Under the pieces are notes generated by a model that searched no databases, was not told where the DNA came from, and saw only the letters and a program-made list of their open reading frames with translations. From NCBI GenBank assembly GCA_025350425.1, contig JANXXW010000225.1, positions 1 through 6,597 of the forward strand: a stretch of 6,597 bases of DNA. Direction: 5' to 3'. Made by a program: the position numbers and the translations under genes. Source of the DNA: Rhodospirillales bacterium (GTDB taxonomy: Bacteria; Pseudomonadota; Alphaproteobacteria; Acetobacterales; Acetobacteraceae). Shown one piece after another: positions 1 to 5,993 of this stretch. Position 1 is the stretch's first letter. Each line of letters begins with the position of its first letter.

Positions 1-1083
1 GAACAGGCACGTATGCGCCATATCGACCCCCAGCGTGATACTCTCACCCATTTTCGGCGCATCGTCCGGGTCGAAGCGGCCGACGATCTCAATGTCGCCG
101 ACCCGCATCACCGCCATTGTCTCGGCGCCCGTAGGTTCGACCAGTTCGACCGGCACCGTCAACGCGGCAATGCCCGGTTTTTGGGCCTTGAGTTCGGCGT
201 TGTAGCGGAAAAGATGTTCCGGCCGCACGCCAAAAACCACCTGCCGCCCCGACGCCATCTGGCCTGCACCGTTATGGAGCGGCAACTTCGCCACCGTGCC
301 ACCGCCGTTCGGCAGCGCGACCGCGGTTTTGCCGCCATCGTCCACCAATTCGGCCGGAATGAAATTCATCGACGGAGAGCCCATAAACCCGGCAACGAAC
401 ATGTTCGAGGGCCGGTCATAGACCGTTTGCGGCTCGTCGAACTGTTGCACATTGCCCTGATGCATCACCGCGATGCGCGAGGCAAGCGTCATCGCCTCGA
501 CCTGATCATGAGTGACATAGACGGTGGTCTTGCCCACCCGGTTGTGCAGCTTCTTGATCTCGGTGCGCATCTCGACGCGCAGCTTGGCGTCGAGATTGGA
601 TAGCGGCTCGTCGAAGAGAAACAGCTGGGGGTCGCGCACCAGCGCCCGGCCCATGGCGACGCGCTGGCGCTGGCCGCCGGAAAGCTGGCCCGGCTTGCGC
701 TGCAGCAGCGCCCCGATCTGCAAGAGATTGGAGACGCGCTCGATGGCCTCCTTCTGCTGGTCCTTGGGCACGCCCCGGCTCTCCATGCCGAACAGCATGT
801 TTTCGCGCACCGTCATGGTGGGGTAGAGCGCGTAGGACTGGAACACCATGGCGATGTCGCGGTCCTTGGGGGCCACCGAATTGACCTTGCGGTCACCGAT
901 GTAAATTTCCCCCGAAGTGACGCTTTCGAGCCCGGCAATCATGGCCAGCAAAGTCGATTTGCCGCAGCCCGAGGGGCCGACCAGCGCCACGAACTCGCCG
1001 GTTTTGGCTTCAAGGTCGATGCCCTTGAGGACCTCGACCATGCCGAAGTTCTTGCGCAGATTGCGAACGGTCAGCGACGACAT
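1..1083 (-). CDS. Carbohydrate ABC transporter ATP-binding protein, UgpC/MsmK/MalK type (3'-partial)
   Basis: This is the cytoplasmic ATPase that powers the importer encoded just upstream. The frame is open from an ATG at 1083 to the window edge and gives 361 residues. It has the full ABC order: Walker A GPSGCGKST (36-44), Q-loop Gln82, signature LSGGQ (134-138), Walker B LFLFDEP (154-160), D-loop SNLD (162-165) and switch His192. A MalK-like C-terminal regulatory (TOBE-type) domain follows, running from about residue 236 (SPSMNF) to the edge, with the GVRPEH turn at 285-290 and EPTGAE at 316-321. Family members are about 350-370 residues and usually end shortly after a C-L-F motif like the one at 359-361, so only a few residues are lost. 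The start lies 10 bases after the second permease's stop, with GAGG five bases before the ATG. Specificity cannot be read from this subunit, because such ATPases are often shared between transporters. Confidence 0.96.
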   Translation of the reverse strand, partial: MSSLTVRNLRKNFGMVEVLKGIDLEAKTGEFVALVGPSGCGKSTLLAMIAGLESVTSGEIYIGDRKVNSVAPKDRDIAMVFQSYALYPTMTVRENMLFGMESRGVPKDQQKEAIERVSNLLQIGALLQRKPGQLSGGQRQRVAMGRALVRDPQLFLFDEPLSNLDAKLRVEMRTEIKKLHNRVGKTTVYVTHDQVEAMTLASRIAVMHQGNVQQFDEPQTVYDRPSNMFVAGFMGSPSMNFIPAELVDDGGKTAVALPNGGGTVAKLPLHNGAGQMASGRQVVFGVRPEHLFRYNAELKAQKPGIAALTVPVELVEPTGAETMAVMRVGDIEIVGRFDPDDAPKMGESITLGVDMAHTCLF

Positions 1084-1088
1084 GAAAG

Positions 1089-1093
1089 CCTCA
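1089..1093 (-). promoter_or_regulatory. Ribosome binding site of the ATPase gene
   Basis: TGAGG lies five bases before the ATG at 1083, inside the 10-base gap after the second permease's stop. It supports this start and translation as part of one polycistronic message. Confidence 0.7.
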
Positions 1094-1972
1094 TCATTTG
1101 ATCGCCCCTTGGGTGAGGCCACGCACGAAATATTTGCCGCCGAGGAAATAGACCAGCAGCGGCGGGAAGGCGCCGATCAGCACCGCGGCGGCGGCGACGT
1201 TATAGGCATGCACGTTCTGGCCGCCCGACCCGAGCGCCACCAATGCGGCGGTGATCGGCTGCTGCGTGCCGGAGGTGAAGATCACCCCGAACAGGAACTC
1301 GTTCCAGATGCCGGTGAACTGCCAGATTACCGTCACGATAAGGATCGGTGGCGATAGCGGCAGGACGATGCGCCAGAAGATACGGTAGAACCCCGCGCCG
1401 TCGATGCGCGCCGCCTTCATGAGGTCCTGCGGGATAGATAGGTAGTAGTTGCGGCAGAACAGCGTGGTAAAGCTCACCCCCTGAATCGTATGGATCATGA
1501 TCAGGCCAGCGAGGCTGTTGGCGAGCCCGGTATCCCTCAGGACGACCGTCCAGGGGATCAGGCGCATCTGCTCGGGCAGGAACACGCCGAGTACGACCAG
1601 CCCGAACATGATGTTGTCGCCGCGGAATCGCCATAGCGCGATCGCGTAGCCGGCCATGGCCCCAAGCAGTGTGGAAAGTATGGTCGCAGGAATCGCCATG
1701 ACGGCGGAGTTGTACATGTAGGGCGCGATGCCCGTGCAATGTTCCGCAATGCAGAAGCTGCCCCAAGCTACGGCGAAGTTACTGAGATCGAGGTGCTGTG
1801 GCCACCCGATCAGGGAGCGCTGTGCCATTTCAGTGTTGGAGCGCACGGAAGTCAGGATGGTGACCGCGAGGGGCGCCAGGAAGAAGGCGGCGAAAACGAG
1901 GATGACCACGTAGATCGCGATCCGCGACCACATCGCGGACGCGCGCGGCCCCTTATTCAGGGTGGCGCTCAT
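1094..1972 (-). CDS. Carbohydrate ABC transporter permease 2 (GtsC/MalG-like)
   Basis: This inner-membrane subunit pairs with the adjacent permease to form the substrate channel. The 292 residues match the usual MalG-type length of about 270-300. About six hydrophobic segments are visible, near residues 18-40, 89-113, 120-140, 153-175, 205-232 and 258-278. The cytoplasmic EAA loop that docks on the ATPase is at about 183-207 (KAARIDGAG, then RIVLP). The NEFLFGVIF stretch (224-232) and the C-terminal GKYFVRGLTQGAIK are typical of the family, and from memory the whole protein is closest to Pseudomonas GtsC. The first periplasmic loop carries two cysteines, Cys74 and Cys79, that could form a disulfide. 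The ATG overlaps the stop of the first permease as ATGA, so the two are almost certainly translationally coupled; no strong independent ribosome binding site is seen. Confidence 0.96.
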   Translation of the reverse strand: MSATLNKGPRASAMWSRIAIYVVILVFAAFFLAPLAVTILTSVRSNTEMAQRSLIGWPQHLDLSNFAVAWGSFCIAEHCTGIAPYMYNSAVMAIPATILSTLLGAMAGYAIALWRFRGDNIMFGLVVLGVFLPEQMRLIPWTVVLRDTGLANSLAGLIMIHTIQGVSFTTLFCRNYYLSIPQDLMKAARIDGAGFYRIFWRIVLPLSPPILIVTVIWQFTGIWNEFLFGVIFTSGTQQPITAALVALGSGGQNVHAYNVAAAAVLIGAFPPLLVYFLGGKYFVRGLTQGAIK

Positions 1973-2922
1973 GCCCGTGTCCGGCGGAAGCGCTGATAGA
2001 GCGCGTAAGGGATCAGGATGATGGCCAATGTCAGCAGCATTAATACGGCGGCGGCCGAACCACGGCCGAGTTGGCCGCGCTGGAACATTAAGTCGTAGAC
2101 GACCGTCGCGGGTAGGTTGGTGGCGATCCCGGGACCGCCGCCGGTCAGCGCTCGCACGAGATCGAAGGTCTTGATGGCGTTCTGCAGCAGGATCACCATG
2201 ACTGCGATAAAGATCGGACCCATGGACGGTAGGACCACGCGTCGATAGATGCGTGCCGGGCCGGCGCCGTCGATCTGCGCAGCCTTGACGATCTCGGGAT
2301 CAACCGATCGCAGGCCTGCCAGAAATAATGCCATCGCGAAGCCCGATGCCTGCCAAGCGGCGGCGATCACAAGCGTGTAGATCGCACGGTCGCGGTCGAT
2401 GAGCCAATCAAAACGGAACTCAGTCCAGCCTAAATCCCTGACGAGCTGCTGGATGCCGAACCCTGGGTTCAGCAACCAACTCCAGATCGTGCCGGTGACG
2501 ACGAAGGAAACGGCCATGGGATAGAGGAAGATCGTTCGCAAGACGCTTTCGCCACGGACGCGCTGGTCGAGCAGGATTGCCAGCAGCAAACCCATGATCG
2601 TGGTCAAGGCGACGAAGCAGAAGCCGAAGACGACGACATTGGTATAGGCGACCGAGAAGTTGCGGGTCGCCATCACTGACGCATAATTTTTGAATCCCAC
2701 GAACCCGTTCTCGGGCATCAGCGTGGAGGGCGTGAACGATATCCAAGCTGTCCAGAGCGTGAACAGCACGACATGCCCGGCCGAAAGGATCAGTGGTGGC
2801 CAAATCGCGAGTGCCGGGAGAACGCCGGCAAACCATCGTCGCCACCGCACCGACCTTTCAGTCGGCGTCTCAGCGGTGGAGAGTGAAAGCGCGGTAGCCG
2901 GCAAGGAGTATTTGCCGGACAC
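1969..2922 (-). CDS. Carbohydrate ABC transporter permease 1 (GtsB/MalF-like); start uncertain
   Basis: This is the first channel-forming inner-membrane subunit of the importer. Counting from a GTG at 2922 (317 residues), there is a basic N-terminus and about six hydrophobic segments, near 32-60, 95-118, 129-152, 181-205, 235-258 and 290-312. The EAA loop is at about 210-234 (EIVKAAQIDGAG, then RVVLP). The segments LLDQRVR, LNPGFG, FDWLID and WQASGFAMALFLAGLR closely follow my memory of Pseudomonas GtsB. The gene ends in an ATGA overlap with permease 2. The start is unclear because no ATG precedes the first membrane segment. In-frame options are GTG 2988 (overlaps the binding-protein gene by 62 bases, no ribosome site), GTG 2922 (just after that gene's stop), TTG 2904, and GTG 2850 (GAAAGG three bases upstream, 293 residues). 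I chose 2922 for its position and N-terminal length. Confidence 0.93.
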   Translation of the reverse strand: MSGKYSLPATALSLSTAETPTERSVRWRRWFAGVLPALAIWPPLILSAGHVVLFTLWTAWISFTPSTLMPENGFVGFKNYASVMATRNFSVAYTNVVVFGFCFVALTTIMGLLLAILLDQRVRGESVLRTIFLYPMAVSFVVTGTIWSWLLNPGFGIQQLVRDLGWTEFRFDWLIDRDRAIYTLVIAAAWQASGFAMALFLAGLRSVDPEIVKAAQIDGAGPARIYRRVVLPSMGPIFIAVMVILLQNAIKTFDLVRALTGGGPGIATNLPATVVYDLMFQRGQLGRGSAAAVLMLLTLAIILIPYALYQRFRRTRA

Positions 2923-2926
2923 TTCT

Positions 2927-4213
2927 TCAGCGTTCGCTGTCGATCGCGTCAGCAAGCCGTTGCTGCGCCTTCTTGGGCGCGAGGTCACGGTTGTGGACGA
3001 ATTCTGTCAGTACGTCGATCATGGCCGCCGATATCTGGTTCGGCTGCGCCATGTTATGCGCGAGGCTCAACATAACCTGATTGGCCGCTACGGCCGCCTT
3101 CAGGCTGGCGGCACTGTTGCGTTGCCCCTCCGACCAGCCGGGGCCGCTGAGATCGGCGTCCGTCCGCACGGGGATCGACCCCGTTATTTGCGAATACATC
3201 TTTTGCGTCGATGCCTGCATGATCAGCTTGGCCATGAGTTGCTGACCGGCTTGGAGGTCCTCGGCTTTCTGCTTCCAAAAGATGAATGCGTCGGCATTCA
3301 TGATGTAGGCGGCCTTGCCGTTGTCCTGTGGCGCCGGACCGCTCATGAAATCGTCGAGGGTGAAGCCGCCGTTGATGATGTTGCCTTGCGCCCAGCCACC
3401 CATCAGCACCATCCCCATTTCGCCGCGAATAAAGGGTGCCACCTGGACGCCCCAGTTTTGCGCGGCGATGTTTGGGTTCATGCCATCAGCGAGTTTCCTG
3501 GTCTGCTCGAAAGCCGCAAGCACCTCTGGTCCCATTAGCGTGGCGGCGTCCAGCTCCATCACCGCCTTGCGGTAAGCGGCGGGGCTGATGCCGTTGAGGG
3601 CGATCTCCCACTTCATCCCGTCGTCCCAGCGTATCCCGCCATTCGCGAGCGGGATGATGCCGGCAGCCTTCATTTTTTCCGACAACGCGTTGAACTCGGC
3701 CCATGTCGTTGGCAACTTGGTCGCGCCGACCTTGTCCATCGCTTTCTTGGACGCAAACAGTGTGTTGATGCGGTAAAGCTGGAGCGGCAGCGCGATCCAG
3801 TGACCGAAGGGCTTATGCAGCTTGGCGAGATCGGGGGCGACGAACTTCTCGTAATCGGCATCGGCGACCAAGCTATCGAGATTGTTGGTGGGTGCCACCT
3901 TCGACCACGCCGCAATCTCGGGACCCTTGAGCTGGGATGCGGCCGGTGGATCGCCCGACATGATCTGCGCGCGCAACTTGTTCATCATCTCGGTGGTGAA
4001 GCCTGGCACCGGATTGTGCTGCCAGATCCCACCATTCTGCTCGAACAGCTTGCCGAATGCGCTGATTGCAGTTCCATCGCTTCCAGCCGACCATTGCGAG
4101 ATCACCGTGACGCGAGGCTTGATGTCTGCCAACACACGAGGTGCAACCGCGCCGTTCGCCACCACGGCCGTCGCCGTGCCAGCGAGAAATCCACGTCGCG
4201 ATAGAAAAGACAT
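2927..4213 (-). CDS. Tat-exported sugar-binding protein of an ABC importer (GtsA-like)
   Basis: This periplasmic lipid-free receptor delivers a carbohydrate to the permease pair. It has 428 residues, normal for family 1 extracellular solute-binding proteins. The N-terminus has a twin-arginine motif (SRRGFLA, 5-11), a short hydrophobic stretch and a likely cleavage after VLA at 27-29, so export is probably in folded form through Tat. Segments that match GtsA-type glucose-binding proteins from memory are GDPPAASQLKGPEIAAW (87-103), MNPNIAAQNWG (245-255), GSIPVRTD (345-352), SLAHNMA (383-389) and IDVLTEF followed by KKAQQRLADAI near the end. Likely conserved ligand contacts are Trp41, Lys96, Trp274, Asp308 and His386. 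Gln40, Asp46 and Gly273 stand where I recall Trp, Glu and Asp. The ATG has a strong ribosome site. It is the first gene of the transporter cluster, so it may have its own promoter. Exact sugar unknown. Confidence 0.95.
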   Translation of the reverse strand: MSFLSRRGFLAGTATAVVANGAVAPRVLADIKPRVTVISQWSAGSDGTAISAFGKLFEQNGGIWQHNPVPGFTTEMMNKLRAQIMSGDPPAASQLKGPEIAAWSKVAPTNNLDSLVADADYEKFVAPDLAKLHKPFGHWIALPLQLYRINTLFASKKAMDKVGATKLPTTWAEFNALSEKMKAAGIIPLANGGIRWDDGMKWEIALNGISPAAYRKAVMELDAATLMGPEVLAAFEQTRKLADGMNPNIAAQNWGVQVAPFIRGEMGMVLMGGWAQGNIINGGFTLDDFMSGPAPQDNGKAAYIMNADAFIFWKQKAEDLQAGQQLMAKLIMQASTQKMYSQITGSIPVRTDADLSGPGWSEGQRNSAASLKAAVAANQVMLSLAHNMAQPNQISAAMIDVLTEFVHNRDLAPKKAQQRLADAIDSER

Positions 4214-4217
4214 AACA

Positions 4218-4225
4218 CTCTCCCC
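4218..4225 (-). promoter_or_regulatory. Ribosome binding site of the binding-protein gene
   Basis: GGGGAGAG ends four bases before the ATG at 4213. It is the best Shine-Dalgarno match in the window and fits the high expression expected for a periplasmic receptor. Confidence 0.75.
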
Positions 4226-4231
4226 AATCCG

Positions 4232-4263
4232 GGTGCTTACTGCACCTCTATCGCAAACATAGA
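4232..4263. repeat. Two abutting short inverted repeats upstream of the binding-protein gene
   Basis: On the plus strand GGTGC-TTACT-GCACC (4232-4246) is followed directly by TCTAT-CGCAAAC-ATAGA (4247-4263). Each has perfect five-base arms. They sit in the only sizeable gap of the window (4214-4311), 19-50 bases before the receptor's ATG. That is where an operator for a sugar-responsive repressor would be expected, but five-base arms also arise by chance. No clear -35/-10 pair and no terminator hairpin with a T-run were found in this gap. Confidence 0.3.
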
Positions 4264-4311
4264 ACGCTATTGGCGTAGTCTGATAGGGCTAATTCGGAGG
4301 ACGACATCCGG

Positions 4312-5940
4312 CTAAACCAGATGCGGACGCCGGTCTGCCACGGCCAATGCCGCCTCCAACGCGCGACCGAGCGTCAATGCCGCCGCCTCGTCGAACAGTG
4401 GTGCCACGATGGTGATGGCGTATGGGACAGTGTGCGACAGACCGTCTGCTTCCTTGATCTCCGCGTGTAGAAAGCTGGGCATCTGGCGTGTCCGCAACTC
4501 GGTGAAGCCAGCGCGCACGGTCAGGCATGGGTGGCCGGTCATGTTGCCGATCACGGTCATCGGCCCGTTTATCGCCGGCGCCAGCAGCACATCGACTTGC
4601 CCGAACAGGGCGTCCATATCCCGCATTACGCGACGGCGCAGGCGATCGAGTTGGATGTGATCGACCGCCGACAGGAAGCGTGCCTTGCGGAAGCTGTTGG
4701 GCCATGCGCCGGGGTCCTGGCGGGCCAGAGTGGCATCGGTATCGTCCAGCGTCAGGTCCTCGAAGGCGGCCGCCGCCTCGGCGAACAACAGGTGTCGCAG
4801 CGCGTCGTACGGCAGGTCCGGCAATTCCAGCGGAATGGCGACGGCACCCAGGCCGCGCACTATGTCAAGCGCCGCCACGTCGAGACGGTCGGTGAAGTCG
4901 GCGGCGATGTAGCCCACGCGCATGCCGGCAGCGGGGCGGGTGGCGTCCCAGCCAAAGGGTGCGGCAATGCTGCCTTCGTCTCGTGCATCAAATCCGTTGA
5001 TCGCGGCCAGCACCAAGGCTGTGTCATCGACCGCGCGGCAGATCGGGCCAATCTTGTCGAGCGACCAGCACAGCGCCATCGCGCCGGCACGGGAGACGCG
5101 GCCGAAGGTGGGGCGGAGCCCGGTGGCGCCGCAGCGGGCGGACGGGGAGACGATCGAGCCGAGCGTTTCCGTGCCAATTGCGAAGCCCACCAGGCCGGCG
5201 GCGGTGGCGCAGGCGGAGCCGGCGCTCGACCCGCTCGACCCCTCATCGGTATTCCATGGGTTGCGGGTGCGTCCGCCGTACCAGATGTCGCCGTATGCGA
5301 GCGCGCCGAGGGTGGTTTTGCCGAGCAGCACCGCCCCGGCAGCGGCAAGGCGGCGGACCACCTCGGCATCGGTTTCCGGCACGCGATGGGCGAACGGCTC
5401 GGCGCCCCAGCCGGTGACGATGCCGGCGGTGTCCAGGAGGTCCTTGGCGGCATACGGGATGCCGTGCAGCGGGCCTAGCCATGTGCCGGTGGCGAGCAGC
5501 GCGTCCATACGCTCCGCCTGGGACAGAGCCACCGCATCGGTGACGGTGGCGAAGCTGAACAGTGCCGGATCGTGCCGGCGGATACGGTCGAGGTATATGT
5601 GCGTAAGGCGGACGGAGGAAAGCTCACCGCTGGCGATCCAGGCGGAAAGATGGCTCACGGGCGCGAACGCAATATCCTCGTCAGCACCCGGAAGTGCCGG
5701 GGCGGCGCGTGGGAGATTCATGTTGGCCTGCGCGGGCATTTCGAAGCCCGGAAGTCTGGGATCGAACAAAGTCGCGGGCGGCAGCGCGTTGGGCAGCTTC
5801 ACCGCCCGGCGCCGCACCGCCAGTTCGATCTGCCCGGCCAGATTGTCTCGCATCTGCGCGCGTTCGGCATCGGTGTAGCGCACGCCGAGCAGGCGTTCCG
5901 CGGCATCAAGGGTGGCGTCATCGATGGTGAGGTCTGTCAT
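4312..5940 (-). CDS. Amidase-signature family hydrolase
   Basis: This is a cytoplasmic amide hydrolase of the amidase-signature superfamily (relatives include GatA, fatty-acid amide hydrolase and many bacterial amidases). Its 542 residues are within the family range of about 450-550. No signal peptide is seen. The catalytic Lys is Lys166 in YAAKDLLD (163-170). The Ser-rich motif GSSAGS is at 237-242 with the cis-Ser at Ser238, and the acyl-enzyme nucleophile is Ser262 in GTETLGSIVSPS (256-267). The 24-residue spacing from Ser238 to Ser262 equals that I recall in fatty-acid amide hydrolase. The segment from CGATGLRPTFGRVSR to SLDKIGPICR (270-303) is typical of one bacterial subfamily. Residue 260 is Leu where Gly is usual. 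About 90 N-terminal residues form an extra helical region before the core. The ATG has no visible ribosome site and follows an imperfect palindrome. Substrate unknown; it is not GatA judging from context (no gatB or gatC). Confidence 0.95.
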   Translation of the reverse strand: MTDLTIDDATLDAAERLLGVRYTDAERAQMRDNLAGQIELAVRRRAVKLPNALPPATLFDPRLPGFEMPAQANMNLPRAAPALPGADEDIAFAPVSHLSAWIASGELSSVRLTHIYLDRIRRHDPALFSFATVTDAVALSQAERMDALLATGTWLGPLHGIPYAAKDLLDTAGIVTGWGAEPFAHRVPETDAEVVRRLAAAGAVLLGKTTLGALAYGDIWYGGRTRNPWNTDEGSSGSSAGSACATAAGLVGFAIGTETLGSIVSPSARCGATGLRPTFGRVSRAGAMALCWSLDKIGPICRAVDDTALVLAAINGFDARDEGSIAAPFGWDATRPAAGMRVGYIAADFTDRLDVAALDIVRGLGAVAIPLELPDLPYDALRHLLFAEAAAAFEDLTLDDTDATLARQDPGAWPNSFRKARFLSAVDHIQLDRLRRRVMRDMDALFGQVDVLLAPAINGPMTVIGNMTGHPCLTVRAGFTELRTRQMPSFLHAEIKEADGLSHTVPYAITIVAPLFDEAAALTLGRALEAALAVADRRPHLV

Positions 5941-5943
5941 GCC

Positions 5944-5962
5944 GACCAGGGTAATCCCGGTC
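5944..5962. repeat. Imperfect palindrome immediately before the amidase start
   Basis: GACCAGG-GTAAT-CCCGGTC on the plus strand has seven-base arms with one mismatch. It begins three bases before the amidase ATG and covers the place where a ribosome binding site should lie. It could be an operator, or an mRNA hairpin that limits translation, or chance in GC-rich DNA. Confidence 0.35.
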
Positions 5963-5993
5963 AGCCGAGGACTTCAACATGGCCTGAGCCAGT

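Noticed and set aside
13..603. 196-codon plus-strand frame opposite the ATPase gene
   Set aside because: The minus strand encodes a textbook ABC ATPase throughout. The antisense product is rich in Arg and His and resembles no family I know.
1200..1766. Alternative minus-strand frame of 188 codons inside permease 2
   Set aside because: It lies in a different frame within a gene that has an intact membrane topology and EAA loop; its product is rich in Arg and His and is not plausible.
2690..3538. 282-codon plus-strand frame opposite the permease 1 / binding-protein junction
   Set aside because: It spans the ends of two genuine genes in antisense and has no domain or ribosome site; it is most likely a compositional artefact.
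4264..4311. Possible terminator after the amidase gene
   Set aside because: Only weak four-base complementarity (CTAT with ATAG) is present and there is no T-run, so no intrinsic terminator is supported.
4214..4311. Sigma-70-type promoter before the binding-protein gene
   Set aside because: The best pairing on the minus strand (TTAGCC, 17 bases, TAGCGT) matches consensus too poorly to annotate.
4531..5878. Long plus-strand reading frames of more than 300 codons opposite the amidase gene
   Set aside because: They are antisense shadows of a well-supported amidase. GC-rich codon bias opens such frames, and their translations are low-complexity (Ala, Gly, Arg, Pro) with no recognisable domain.
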